64,000 nt of DNA from Bog-950 sp964615305. GTDB lineage: Bacteria > Bacteroidota > Bacteroidia > Chitinophagales > LD1. Both the position numbers and the translations under genes were made by a program. Below, in pieces: positions 43,856-53,141 of this stretch. Location of the stretch: assembly GCA_964615305.1 (NCBI GenBank), contig CAZTNA010000005.1, forward strand, positions 124,001 through 188,000, given 5' to 3'. The first letter of the stretch is position 1. The number at the start of each line of letters is the position of its first letter. Under the pieces are notes generated by a model, which searched no databases, had not been told where the DNA came from, and was given only the letters and a program-made list of their open reading frames with translations.

Positions 43856-45397
43856 CTACTCCCACTCGATAGTGGCCGGAGGTTTTGAACTTATGTCATA
43901 CACCACACGATTCACGCCCTTTACCTTATTAATAATTTCATTCGAAGTTTTAGCCAGAAAATCGTAAGGCAGATGGCTCCAATCGGCTGTCATACCATCG
44001 GTTGAATTTACAGCCCTTAATGCTAATACGTGTTCATAAGTTCGCTCATCGCCCATGACACCTACTGTTTTTATAGGAGTTAATACAGCGCCTGCTTGCC
44101 ACACTTGATTATAAAGGCCAAACTTTTTAAGATTCTCAATATAAATATGATCTGCCTCTTGTAGTATATGCACCTTCTCCGGAGTAATTTCCCCTAGTAT
44201 TCTCACCGCTAAACCGGGACCCGGAAAGGGATGACGGTACAAAATATCCGGAACCAATCCTAGTTCATGTCCCGCTTTTCGAACTTCATCTTTAAACAAG
44301 TTACGGAGTGGCTCAACAATTTTTAATTTTAAAATATCAGGCAGCCCGCCAACATTATGATGGCTTTTTATGGTGGCTGATGGACCCTTAACTGACACAC
44401 TCTCTATTACATCAGGGTAAATAGTACCCTGTGCCAACCATTTTACTTCCGGATGCTTGTGTGATTCATGCTCAAATACTTCAATAAACACACGACCGAT
44501 AATTTTTCGTTTTTGCTCCGGGTCAATTACACCGGCCAACTCTTTCATAAACCTATTGCCGGCACGTACTCCGTGAACATTTAAGCCCATTTCTTCATAC
44601 TGCTTTAGCACAGTTTCAAATTCGTCTTTGCGCAACAAGCCGTTGTCAACAAAAATGCAAAGTAGATTATCTCCAATGGCTTCTTCTAAAAGCAAAGCAG
44701 CTACCGATGAATCTACTCCACCGCTTAAGCCGAGTATTACCTGGTCGTTTCCAATCTGAGATTTTAAATTTTTGATTGTTTCTTCCACAAAACTTGCCGA
44801 AGTCCATTTGTGTGCACAGCCACAGATGTCAAACAAAAAATTAGATAGAATTTTAGTTCCCTCGGTACTGTGATAAACCTCCGGGTGAAACTGTAACGCG
44901 TAAACCTGATTGGCAAACTCGTTTTGTTTTGACCGGTAAGCAGCCACATCTATTGAGTCTGAGCCAGCAATTAACTCAAATTTTTCTCCAATGCTTTTTA
45001 TGGAGTCGGCATGGCTCATCCAAATTTGACAATTGTCAGAAACGCTTTTTAGAAGCTTATCATCTTTGTCTTTTATCTGTAAATGTGCTCTGCCGTATTC
45101 GCGGGTATTGCTCTTTTCTACGCTGCCTCCGTAGGTTTGTGCTAGTAATTGAGCTCCATAACATACGCCAAGCACCGGACGAAATTCAATAAGTTTGGCA
45201 AGATCAACTTTAGGGGCATCTGCATCGCGTACACTGGCTGGCGAACCTGACAATATTATACCTTTAATGTCGCTTGTAAGTTTCGGAATGTTGTTATACG
45301 GTACAATTTCGCAATACACTTCACATTCACGAACTCTGCGGGCTATCAGTTGAGTATATTGCGAGCCGAAATCAATAATTAAAATTTTTTCTGTCAT
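43856..45397 (-). CDS. guaA: GMP synthase (glutamine-hydrolysing)
   Basis: A 513-residue bifunctional enzyme that turns XMP into GMP with glutamine and ATP. The N-terminal class I amidotransferase has Cys79 (GVCYGAQLLAQ) and the LQFHPEVYHSTEG His/Glu. The ATP-pyrophosphatase P-loop is GLSGGVDSSVAALLL (about 225-239), and the C-terminal dimerisation domain ends in KPPATIEWE. Length is normal. It precedes the orphan binding-protein gene. Confidence 0.98.
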   Translation of the reverse strand: MTEKILIIDFGSQYTQLIARRVRECEVYCEIVPYNNIPKLTSDIKGIILSGSPASVRDADAPKVDLAKLIEFRPVLGVCYGAQLLAQTYGGSVEKSNTREYGRAHLQIKDKDDKLLKSVSDNCQIWMSHADSIKSIGEKFELIAGSDSIDVAAYRSKQNEFANQVYALQFHPEVYHSTEGTKILSNFLFDICGCAHKWTSASFVEETIKNLKSQIGNDQVILGLSGGVDSSVAALLLEEAIGDNLLCIFVDNGLLRKDEFETVLKQYEEMGLNVHGVRAGNRFMKELAGVIDPEQKRKIIGRVFIEVFEHESHKHPEVKWLAQGTIYPDVIESVSVKGPSATIKSHHNVGGLPDILKLKIVEPLRNLFKDEVRKAGHELGLVPDILYRHPFPGPGLAVRILGEITPEKVHILQEADHIYIENLKKFGLYNQVWQAGAVLTPIKTVGVMGDERTYEHVLALRAVNSTDGMTADWSHLPYDFLAKTSNEIINKVKGVNRVVYDISSKPPATIEWE

Positions 45398-45492
45398 GAC
45401 GCTAATATATGAATAGGTGAAATTGAGTAACGCAAGTTGTTTGCGAATTCAGAATTTTAAACAGAATCAGACCTGCCGCAGAAAACTGATTA

Positions 45493-46449
45493 TTATTTCC
45501 GCTTCAATACTTTCTTTACCGCATCTATTACGTGTATGGTATCTAAGCCATATTTAACAAGCAACTGATCAGGCGTTCCACTTTCGCCAAAAGAATCGTT
45601 CACGGCTACATATTCAAGCGGGGTAGGCTGTTGTTGTGCTAAAAGCAGTGCAACAGTTGAGCCCAATCCGCCAATACGGTTGTGTTCTTCACATATCACA
45701 GCGCACTTGGTTTTTGCTACTGATTTTAATACTGCTTCTGCATCTAGCGGTTTAATGGTATGTATGTTTATCAATTCTACCGAAAGTCCTTCTTCTTCCA
45801 GTTGCTTTACTGCTTCTACAGCTTTCCAAACTAAATGGCCGGTTGCAAAAATTGTAACGTCCTTTCCTTCGTTCATTAATATGGCCTTGCCAATTTTGAA
45901 ACTGCCTTCAGGCATAAAAATTGGCCATGCGGGTCTTCCGAAACGCAAATAAACCGGACCTACATGTTCAGCTGAGGCAATTGTAGCTTCTTTAGTTTGA
46001 TTGTAATCACAAGGGTTAATAACCACCATGCCAGGTAGCATCTGCATTAGTCCTATGTCCTCTAAAATTTGATGAGTAGCACCGTCTTCCCCCAATGTTA
46101 ATCCTGCATGAGAAGCGGCAATTTTTACGTTTTTGCCACTGTAGGCTACACTCTGTCGTATTTGATCATACACTCTTCCGGTAGCAAAGTTTGCAAAGGT
46201 AGTTGCAAACGGAATTTTTCCTCCTATGGTCATACCCGCAGCAATGCCAATCATATTTGCTTCGGCTACACCACATTGCACATAGCGTTCGGGAAACTCT
46301 TTTATAAAATCATCTAACTTGAGCGAACCCGCAAGGTCGGCACAGAGTGCAACAACGTTTGGGTTGGTTTTGCCGAGTTGTAAAATGCCCGCACCAAAAC
46401 CTGAACGTGTATCTTTTTTTCCGGTTGAAACGAAATCAGCTAAAGTCAT
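45493..46449 (-). CDS. Transketolase, C-terminal subunit
   Basis: A 318-residue C-terminal half of a two-subunit transketolase: the pyrimidine-binding domain (about 1-160, with LCADLAGSLKLDDF, GVAEANMIGIAAGMTIGGK, SHAGLTLGEDGATHQILED) and the C-terminal domain (about 180-318, GHLVWKAVEAVKQLEEEGLS, EEHNRIGGLGSTV). Transketolase moves two-carbon units in the pentose phosphate path, with ThDP bound between the two halves. Its partner half lies about 4.5 kb away (50990-51835) on the same strand, with three unrelated genes between; usually the two are adjacent. Confidence 0.93.
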   Translation of the reverse strand: MTLADFVSTGKKDTRSGFGAGILQLGKTNPNVVALCADLAGSLKLDDFIKEFPERYVQCGVAEANMIGIAAGMTIGGKIPFATTFANFATGRVYDQIRQSVAYSGKNVKIAASHAGLTLGEDGATHQILEDIGLMQMLPGMVVINPCDYNQTKEATIASAEHVGPVYLRFGRPAWPIFMPEGSFKIGKAILMNEGKDVTIFATGHLVWKAVEAVKQLEEEGLSVELINIHTIKPLDAEAVLKSVAKTKCAVICEEHNRIGGLGSTVALLLAQQQPTPLEYVAVNDSFGESGTPDQLLVKYGLDTIHVIDAVKKVLKRK

Positions 46450-46485
46450 TGCGTGTTGTGTTTGGGTTAAATGCCTGATAGAAAA

Positions 46486-47889
46486 TTAAAGTTTCAAACT
46501 TAAACTTCCACCACTCACCACTTCGAACTCTTTATCTACACTTGTGTGGATAGTGCGGGCATTTTTTGAGCGGTACACCAGCCTGTATTTACCGGGTTGT
46601 AGGGCTATGGTTTCTTGTTTTTCTTTTAGATGTAACTCAAATATTTTCATCATACCATCTTTTTCTTCAATAAAAATTCCCCCATAAGCTTCAAAACTTT
46701 TGTTGATAGTAAGAATACCGGGTGTAGGAATCTGCACCTCAGTAGTCTTACTTTGTTCAATTTTTACTCCTTTTACAATTGTACGGGGCAGTGTAAGAAT
46801 TTCCAGATCGTATGTTCCACATAGATATTTTTCAGCGGTAGCTACTTCCTGTACATTAAGTGTAGCGCTTTTACCCGGTTTGTGTACCAGACACTTAATT
46901 CGTGCCATAGCAGCAGATTTAGAAATAATATTGCCTTGCAAAGTAAAATTGAGCAACCCCTGAGGAGCGCTCATAGTTATAACATTGTGTTGGTTTTTAC
47001 GGAGAATAATGCTGTCTGCAAAGAGAGGTGGTATGGTGTGAACTTGCAACCGATATTGTAAAGATGGAGAAACTATAAGCGTATCGGGCAGGCCGCGTTG
47101 ATTAAGCGTGTGATAGAAATTGTATTTAGGCAATCCGGTTTCCAGATCGTATAAAGTCATGTTAACGTTAGTTTCGTTGGGTTTACCGTTTTGGTCGTTA
47201 AGGTTTATTTGCAACGAAGTTTTTGCCACTGATTCTGCCACTACATCTAGCAATGTGCGATAAAATTCTTCGGCTGAGTTAGTGTTGTATAGCTTACCCA
47301 TGCATTGCATTTCGTCAATATTTTTGCCTTGAAGTGCCATACCAATAATGTAAGGGCGTAGTGTAATGTTGTTTTTCTGAAGCAGAAGTGCTACCGAGCA
47401 TGGATCTCGGTTACAGGCATCTTCGCCATCGGTAATTACAATTATTACGTTTTTTGCCGGTATACCGGCAAAATCATTTACGCTTTTCTCTAGCGAGTAA
47501 ACAAGTGGGGTAATACCCTTCGGCCTTATTTCTTCGAGCTTCTTCTTTATGCTTCTGGTGTTTGAAGAATCTATCCTAACCTCTAATCGCGAATCGTGGC
47601 AGTTCTTATCGGGCTCAGGATATAAATGACCAAACACACGCATGCCGGTTTCACAATTAGGAACCAATGCTATGCTATCGGCTATTTGTTGCAATGCGGC
47701 TTTGGCTACTTCCCATTTGCTGCCACCTTTCCATTCATTTTTCATACTAAGTGAGGCATCTACTAAAAACAAAATTCGAGTGCGCTCTTGTGAATGGGAG
47801 TTAAGCACAAAACAAAAAGTACAAAGACAGAGTAAACACTTTGTAATTAATTCCAATAGCCAATGGTAAACATCATACTGTTTCATCAT
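46486..47889 (-). CDS. Secreted VWA-domain protein (second of tandem pair)
   Basis: A 467-residue protein with a signal-like hydrophobic leader (LLELITKCLLCLCTFCFVLN) followed by a von Willebrand factor A domain. The MIDAS residues are complete: DASLSM (DxSxS), the Thr in GITPLVYS and the Asp in ITDGEDAC. The paired Cys segments (DKNCHDSR, EDACNRDPCS, DEMQCMG) suggest disulfides outside the cytoplasm. The C-terminal half has four or so beta-sandwich segments and ends in SGGSLSLKL. It is a clear paralogue of the gene before it, and its ATG overlaps that gene's stop by 4 bp. The ligand is unknown. Confidence 0.83.
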   Translation of the reverse strand: MMKQYDVYHWLLELITKCLLCLCTFCFVLNSHSQERTRILFLVDASLSMKNEWKGGSKWEVAKAALQQIADSIALVPNCETGMRVFGHLYPEPDKNCHDSRLEVRIDSSNTRSIKKKLEEIRPKGITPLVYSLEKSVNDFAGIPAKNVIIVITDGEDACNRDPCSVALLLQKNNITLRPYIIGMALQGKNIDEMQCMGKLYNTNSAEEFYRTLLDVVAESVAKTSLQINLNDQNGKPNETNVNMTLYDLETGLPKYNFYHTLNQRGLPDTLIVSPSLQYRLQVHTIPPLFADSIILRKNQHNVITMSAPQGLLNFTLQGNIISKSAAMARIKCLVHKPGKSATLNVQEVATAEKYLCGTYDLEILTLPRTIVKGVKIEQSKTTEVQIPTPGILTINKSFEAYGGIFIEEKDGMMKIFELHLKEKQETIALQPGKYRLVYRSKNARTIHTSVDKEFEVVSGGSLSLKL

Positions 47890-49283
47890 TCCGAAAGGTT
47901 TAATACTACAGTTTGACCCTCTAATACAGTAAATTGTTTTGTTCGGGTACTTTCGCTATCGTAGTTATTTTTCGACTTAAAAATCAGCCAGTATTCACCG
48001 GGTTGAAGTTTTTTGTTTTCCGTTTTATTATTCATCTCAAAACCTGAAACTAATTTCAGTAAATTATCTTTTGTTTGATAGATACTTACCAATAACTTGT
48101 CCTGTGTCATTAAACTCAGCGTGCCGTAGTTGGGTATTGTTAGCTTGTTATTGATGCCTGCTACCACCCCAGTATCGAAATGATTGGCCGGTGTTGTAAG
48201 TATTTCAAGACTATAATCCGAAGCCAAATACTTTTCTTCTTCGTTCAAGTCCTGTACATTTAAAATATCTAATGAAGCACTGTGAGTACGCACTAAAACC
48301 TGTGCATTATTGTTGGCTATAGAAGCAGCTACACATTCCACTTTTATATTTCCTGCGGGCACATCCAGGGCAATAATATTGTGTTTGCCGGGCGTAAGTT
48401 CTATGTTCTGTTTCTTTAGTGGAGGATAGGTGTGTAGTTCTAAATCATAAATGCCTACAGGGTCAAGAAAGAGAGTATCTGGGTTGCCTTTATCGTTTAA
48501 CGTATGAATAAAGTTGTAGAGTATTTTTTTGGTGGTGTGGTCATAAAGCGTAAACGGAATATTGGTAACTGTGGGGTTTTCGTTCATGTCAAGCAGGTTG
48601 ATCTGTGCGGTGGTGGTGTTTAATGTTTGCTTTATAATTACGCCTACTGTGTTGTAAAGTGAAGATTCGTCTTTTGTGTCTAACACAGTGCCTATACATG
48701 CCAACTGCTGAACAAATTTTTCTCCACCGTTTAAACCAATAATAAAAGGCCTGAGTGAAATGCGTTTATCTAACAACTTTTGAGATGCACTGCAAGGGTT
48801 TCCCTGGCAGTTTTCATTTCCATCTGTAATCACGATTATTGAATTTAAGCTCCGCTTATCTGGTGGAAAATCATCTGGCGACTGTAAAAGTGAATAAGCA
48901 ATGGGGGTCATGCCCTGAGGCAAAACTTTGTTTAGCGCAACGCGAATGTTTTCGGCATTGTTTTTTGCAAAGGGAACAATGAGTTTTGAATCGTTGCAAT
49001 TTCTGTCGTTGCGGTGATGTTGAAACCCGAAGGCACGAACAGCGAACTCTACATTTGGATTTTTCTTTTCTACCGAGTCAATGAGCTTGTAGAGCAATTC
49101 TTTAGCAACATCAAACTTTCTTTTTCCGTTCCACTCTTCTTTCATGCTCCCCGATGCATCAAGCAGAAACAGTACCCGGCTTACATTTGGTTTGTAAACT
49201 TGGGTTTGTTGTGCGAAAACACAGTCTATACTTAACAAAAAGCTAAAGACAAAAAGATATATACCAGCGTTGGAAACCTTCAT
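47886..49283 (-). CDS. Secreted VWA-domain protein (first of tandem pair)
   Basis: A 465-residue protein. The start is set at the Met of MKVSNAGIYLFVFSFLLSID, which begins a proper signal peptide ending VFAQ; an upstream in-frame ATG at 49319 would add 12 residues. The VWA domain has DASGSM, GMTPIAYS and ITDGNENC as MIDAS parts, with the same Cys pattern (DRNCNDSK, NENCQGNPCSA, QQLACIG) as its neighbour. The C-terminal half is made of beta-rich repeats (TTAQINLLDMNENPTVTN, PFTLYDHTTKKILYNFIHTL) shared with the paralogue. It is coupled to the second VWA gene and probably acts with it outside the inner membrane. Confidence 0.83.
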   Translation of the reverse strand: MKVSNAGIYLFVFSFLLSIDCVFAQQTQVYKPNVSRVLFLLDASGSMKEEWNGKRKFDVAKELLYKLIDSVEKKNPNVEFAVRAFGFQHHRNDRNCNDSKLIVPFAKNNAENIRVALNKVLPQGMTPIAYSLLQSPDDFPPDKRSLNSIIVITDGNENCQGNPCSASQKLLDKRISLRPFIIGLNGGEKFVQQLACIGTVLDTKDESSLYNTVGVIIKQTLNTTTAQINLLDMNENPTVTNIPFTLYDHTTKKILYNFIHTLNDKGNPDTLFLDPVGIYDLELHTYPPLKKQNIELTPGKHNIIALDVPAGNIKVECVAASIANNNAQVLVRTHSASLDILNVQDLNEEEKYLASDYSLEILTTPANHFDTGVVAGINNKLTIPNYGTLSLMTQDKLLVSIYQTKDNLLKLVSGFEMNNKTENKKLQPGEYWLIFKSKNNYDSESTRTKQFTVLEGQTVVLNLSE

Positions 49284-49361
49284 TTTATAATGCACGAAAG
49301 GTAGAATATATAATTTCAAATATTTATCTCAATAAAACCTTTATTTTTCCACCACCCACAA

Positions 49362-50993
49362 ATGAAAAATCGTAATAAGGTATTATTTGCATGCTTTCTC
49401 GTTGTGTTTGCTTTAGGCACTTCCGCATTCTTATTTAAAAATTTTGAGAGCGATAAGTTCAAAATATATTTCGATGAAAAGCTGATTGAAGGCAAACGAA
49501 AGTTTTTGACTGAAAAGGTAGTAGACTTTTCGAAGTACACCCGTCCCAACATTGTCATCATACTTGCCGATGACCTTGGGCAAACTGATATTTCGTTATA
49601 CGGAAACAAGTTGGTTAGCACGCCAAATATAGACGCCATAGGCAAGCAAGGCGCTACATTTACCGAAGGGTATATATCATCACCGGTTTGCTCACCCAGC
49701 CGAGCCGGATTGCTTACTGGCCGTTATCAGCAACGGTTTGGGCACGAATTTCAGCCAAATCACCGATACCTTAAAAACATGATTGAGTATTTCGGTTTTA
49801 AAATCATGCCTCGATTTAAACCTCTCTCACCTATAAAGTCGAAAGAAGTACCGGAGGTGGAAGAACGGCTGAGGCAAGGTTTGCCACCATCTGAAATTAC
49901 ATTGGCCGAGCTACTTAAAAAATACGATTACACCACAGGTATTGTCGGCAAATGGCATTTAGGAGCTGCCGATTTTGCACTTCCATGCACACGAGGTTTC
50001 GATTACCAATATGGTTTTTATGAAGCATTTACCATGTATGCTCCGGTTACCAGCCCTACCATTGTAAATAATCCTGTTCGTAGTGATTATATGGATGTGC
50101 ACCAGTGGCACACAGCAGCAGGTAGAAAAGGTAATTGCGCTATACTTCGCAATTGTTGTGAACGTGTGGAAGAAGATAATTACCTAACCGATGTTTTAAC
50201 CAATGAAGCTATTGCATTTATTGACCGCTCTAAAACAAAGCCGTTCTTTTTGTATTTACCATACAATGCACCACACTCACCGCTTCAGGTAACTAAGGAT
50301 TATTATGAGCAGTTTAAACATATTAAGGATCCGGCAAAACGCACCTATGCAGCTATGATTAAAAAGCTGGATGACGATGTTGGCCGGCTGATGAACCATT
50401 TGAAGAAGAACGGCTTGGAAGAAAATACTTTAGTGTTTTTTTTAAGCGACAATGGAGGTGCTGTTTACAATGGCACCACTGATAACGCTCCGTTCAGAGG
50501 AGGTAAGCTTACAAATTTTGAAGGCGGAATTCGAGTGCCATTTTTGATGAAATGGGGCAGCCATATTCAGCCAAATACTGTGATACACAATCCGGTTATT
50601 TCATTCGATGTGTTTGCCACCGTAGCTTCCGTAATTGGGTTAGAACTGCCTACCGATAGAAAATTTGACGGCATAAACCTGCTACAATACACCAGCGGGC
50701 AAAATAAAGTTGCAGAACAGCGTACTCTGTATTGGCGAAGTGAGTTCAACAAAGCTATACGTAAAGGCGAATGGAAAATGATGTTGAATGAGTTTGACGG
50801 CAACAATTTTTTGTATCAGATTACTACTGACAGCACCGAGCATGTAAATCTGTTTTACCAAAACCCTGAAACTGTAAAATTACTTACTGACGAGTTGAAT
50901 AAATGGGAAAATGAAATGATAGCGCCTCTTTGGCCGAGGGTAGTTAACTATGTGTATAAAGACGAGCAGGGTAAAACCACGTTTGCGTTTTAG
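49362..50993 (+). CDS. Sulfatase (arylsulfatase family, formylglycine-dependent)
   Basis: A 543-residue type I sulfatase with an N-terminal signal or anchor (VLFACFLVVFALGTSAFLF). The metal-binding start is IVIILADDLGQTD, and the active-site motif is SPVCSPSRAGLLTGR with Cys110, which an FGE or anSME enzyme must convert to formylglycine. KWHLGAAD and the later FFLSDNGGAVYNGT (Asp, Asn) are conserved. It releases sulfate from sulfated glycans or other sulfate esters; the substrate is unknown. It is on the plus strand, its stop overlaps that of the convergent transketolase N-subunit gene, and no SusC/D-type locus is nearby. Confidence 0.92.
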   Translation: MKNRNKVLFACFLVVFALGTSAFLFKNFESDKFKIYFDEKLIEGKRKFLTEKVVDFSKYTRPNIVIILADDLGQTDISLYGNKLVSTPNIDAIGKQGATFTEGYISSPVCSPSRAGLLTGRYQQRFGHEFQPNHRYLKNMIEYFGFKIMPRFKPLSPIKSKEVPEVEERLRQGLPPSEITLAELLKKYDYTTGIVGKWHLGAADFALPCTRGFDYQYGFYEAFTMYAPVTSPTIVNNPVRSDYMDVHQWHTAAGRKGNCAILRNCCERVEEDNYLTDVLTNEAIAFIDRSKTKPFFLYLPYNAPHSPLQVTKDYYEQFKHIKDPAKRTYAAMIKKLDDDVGRLMNHLKKNGLEENTLVFFLSDNGGAVYNGTTDNAPFRGGKLTNFEGGIRVPFLMKWGSHIQPNTVIHNPVISFDVFATVASVIGLELPTDRKFDGINLLQYTSGQNKVAEQRTLYWRSEFNKAIRKGEWKMMLNEFDGNNFLYQITTDSTEHVNLFYQNPETVKLLTDELNKWENEMIAPLWPRVVNYVYKDEQGKTTFAF

Positions 50994-51835
50994 TAATCCC
51001 CCAACGTTTCCTCCAACTGTCCCAATGCTTTTGCCAGTTGCTCATCATTAGGTGCTACCCCGTGCCATTTATGCCCGCCCTGCATAAAATCAACTCCATA
51101 ACCCATTTGCGTATGCATAATAATGAAAACAGGCTTGCCTTTACCTGCTCTCTGTTTAGCTTCATTCAAAGCTGCTAATACTGATTCAATATTGTTGCCT
51201 TCTTTTAATTCCATTACATCCCAGCCAAAAGTTTCAATTTTTGCTTTTAAATCGCGGTGGCTTAAAACGGTATCGCAACTGCCATCAATTTGAGCGTTGT
51301 TATAGTCAATGGTGCATATAAGATTATCTACTTTGTTGTGAGGGGCAAACATCAACGACTCCCAAATTTGCCCTTCCTGAAATTCGCCATCGCCATGCAG
51401 TGAGTACACCAAAGAAGAATCGTTGTTTAATTTTTTAGAAAGTGCTGCACCAATTGCCATGCTCATGCCTTGCCCTAACGAGCCCGATGCGGCACGGATT
51501 CCGGGTAGCTGTTCGTGTGTGGTGGGGTGCCCTTGCAACCGGGTATTCAGTTTACGGAATGTGCTTAGTTCACTTTTGTCGAAGTATCCGGCATGTGCCA
51601 ACACGCTATACCAAACAGGGCTAATATGTCCGTTTGATAAAAAGAAAACATCTTCACCTATTGCGTCCATCGAAAATTTTTGATTGTGTTTCATAATCCC
51701 AAAGTACAAAGCCACAAAAAATTCAGTACACCCTAAGGAGCCGCCTGGGTGCCCGCTATTTACCGCATGAACCATTCGAACAATGTCTCTGCGTACTTGT
51801 GATGCTATTTGTTTTAGTTCTTGTACTGACGCCAT
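50990..51835 (-). CDS. Transketolase, N-terminal subunit
   Basis: A 281-residue ThDP-binding half. Signatures: RRDIVRMVHAVNSGHPGGSL near the N-terminus, FFLSNGHISPVWYSVLA, the ThDP motif HGDGEFQEGQIWESLMFAPH to CTIDYNNAQIDG, and GYGVDFMQGGHKWHG near the end. The Met of MASVQELKQ is chosen as start; an in-frame ATG at 51850 adds 5 residues. It must pair with the C-terminal subunit encoded at 45493-46449. The sulfatase (opposite strand) and the VWA pair lie between the two halves. Confidence 0.93.
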   Translation of the reverse strand: MASVQELKQIASQVRRDIVRMVHAVNSGHPGGSLGCTEFFVALYFGIMKHNQKFSMDAIGEDVFFLSNGHISPVWYSVLAHAGYFDKSELSTFRKLNTRLQGHPTTHEQLPGIRAASGSLGQGMSMAIGAALSKKLNNDSSLVYSLHGDGEFQEGQIWESLMFAPHNKVDNLICTIDYNNAQIDGSCDTVLSHRDLKAKIETFGWDVMELKEGNNIESVLAALNEAKQRAGKGKPVFIIMHTQMGYGVDFMQGGHKWHGVAPNDEQLAKALGQLEETLGDY

Positions 51836-51946
51836 GTGTTTAATTTTCAACGAAAGTAATTTTGAGATAAATCAGTTTACCAAAACATTTCAACGGTTGG
51901 GGAAAATAATTTGTATGGTATTTTTACGTTGAATAAAACATAGGCT

Positions 51947-52867
51947 ATGTTAATTCAGATTTTTAAAGAAATGCCCCCCGATAAAGACCCTGTGGTTTAC
52001 GCAATACCTTTTTTTTTAGTTGCTATAGCCGCAGAGCTATACATTAACTGGAAAGAGAAGTTGCATTTGTATGAAACCAAAGAAGCTGTTTCATCAATAG
52101 GCATGGGGCTTGGCTCACTTGTCATTGACTTGCTGATGAAAGGGTTAGCTCTTGGCACCTATACCATTGTTTTTACCCATTTTCATGGAAGTGCCGAAGA
52201 TGCCAATGCAGGGTTGGGCTGGCATTGGTACACCTGGGTGTTTATACTTTTTGCTGATGATTTTACCTTTTACTGGCATCACCGCCTTAGTCACGAAATC
52301 AGAATTTTATGGGCGGCTCATGTAAACCACCATTCATCGCAAACATTGAACCTTGCCACCGCGCTTCGCCAAAGTTGGGGCGAACAGTTCTATAAGTTTG
52401 CGTGGTGGATCTGGATGCCTATTGTTGGATTTCCACCATTAATGATGATGATGATGATGAGTATTTCACTTATTTATCAGTACTGGGTGCATACCGAATT
52501 GATCAGAAAAATGCCTAAGTGGTTTGAGTTTTTCTTTAACACCCCATCGCATCACCGCGTTCATCATGCATCTAATATTCGCTATCTCGACCAAAATCAC
52601 GCGGGCATTTTAATTATCTGGGATCGTATGTTTGGCACTTTTGCTGAAGAGTTAATCGAAGAGAAGCCGATTTACGGAATTACCAAGAACATAAACACGT
52701 ATAATTTGTTCAAAATCGCAACGCATGAGTTTATAGATATTTGGAGAGATGTAAAACGAGCACCCAAAATTTCTGATAAGCTGAAATACATTTTCTATTC
52801 ACCGGGCTGGAGCCACGATGGGCTAGATTTACGGGCTCGTACATTGAGAAAACAAATATTAAAGTAA
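51947..52867 (+). CDS. Sterol desaturase / fatty acid hydroxylase family membrane protein
   Basis: A 306-residue integral membrane di-iron enzyme. Histidine boxes: WHHRLSHE (HxxxH, about 110), HVNHHSSQ (HxxHH) and HHRVHHASN (HxxHH). At least four hydrophobic segments precede and flank them (YAIPFFLVAIAAELYI, GLGSLVIDLLMKGLALGTYT). Members hydroxylate or desaturate lipids using O2. A run of six Met codons (residues 166-171) sits in a membrane segment. It is the first of four closely spaced genes (hydroxylase, ACP, KAS III, GT2), which suggests tailoring of a dedicated acyl chain. Confidence 0.9.
   Translation: MLIQIFKEMPPDKDPVVYAIPFFLVAIAAELYINWKEKLHLYETKEAVSSIGMGLGSLVIDLLMKGLALGTYTIVFTHFHGSAEDANAGLGWHWYTWVFILFADDFTFYWHHRLSHEIRILWAAHVNHHSSQTLNLATALRQSWGEQFYKFAWWIWMPIVGFPPLMMMMMMSISLIYQYWVHTELIRKMPKWFEFFFNTPSHHRVHHASNIRYLDQNHAGILIIWDRMFGTFAEELIEEKPIYGITKNINTYNLFKIATHEFIDIWRDVKRAPKISDKLKYIFYSPGWSHDGLDLRARTLRKQILK
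52442..52459. repeat. ATG trinucleotide run (6 units)
   Basis: Six ATG codons in frame within the fatty-acid hydroxylase gene, coding Met166-Met171 in a membrane segment. Confidence 0.85.
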
Positions 52868-52912
52868 AGCCGCTGCTTGTTACGCTTGGCAGCTTTTCTA
52901 AATTGTGCCGAA

Positions 52913-53140
52913 ATGCTACAAAACGAGTTTGTTGAAAAATTTGCCGCCTGCTTTAATTACACAAAGACCGAAACAATTACGGCCACTACCAGGTATGCCG
53001 ATTTAGAGGAATGGGGTAGCATGATGACGCTGATTGTAATAGCCATGATAGATGCTGACTACGAAAAAGTAATAACAGCCGAAGACCTGAAACGTGCCGT
53101 AACTATTGCCGACCTTTTCGATATTGTAAAACAGAAATAG
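52913..53140 (+). CDS. Acyl carrier protein-like (phosphopantetheine-binding)
   Basis: A 75-residue ACP-like protein. The attachment site is EEWGSMMTL with Ser36; the usual Asp before Ser is Gly. Helix positions (MLQNEFVEKFAACFNYT, IVIAMIDADYEKVITAED, VTIADLFDIV) fit the ACP fold. The start is the ATG at 52913; a TTG at 52877 in frame is not needed. It sits 45 bp after the hydroxylase and 1 bp before the KAS III gene, so it likely holds the acyl chain made or used by that enzyme. Whether the GS variant is phosphopantetheinylated must be shown. Confidence 0.82.
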   Translation: MLQNEFVEKFAACFNYTKTETITATTRYADLEEWGSMMTLIVIAMIDADYEKVITAEDLKRAVTIADLFDIVKQK

Positions 53141-53141
53141 A

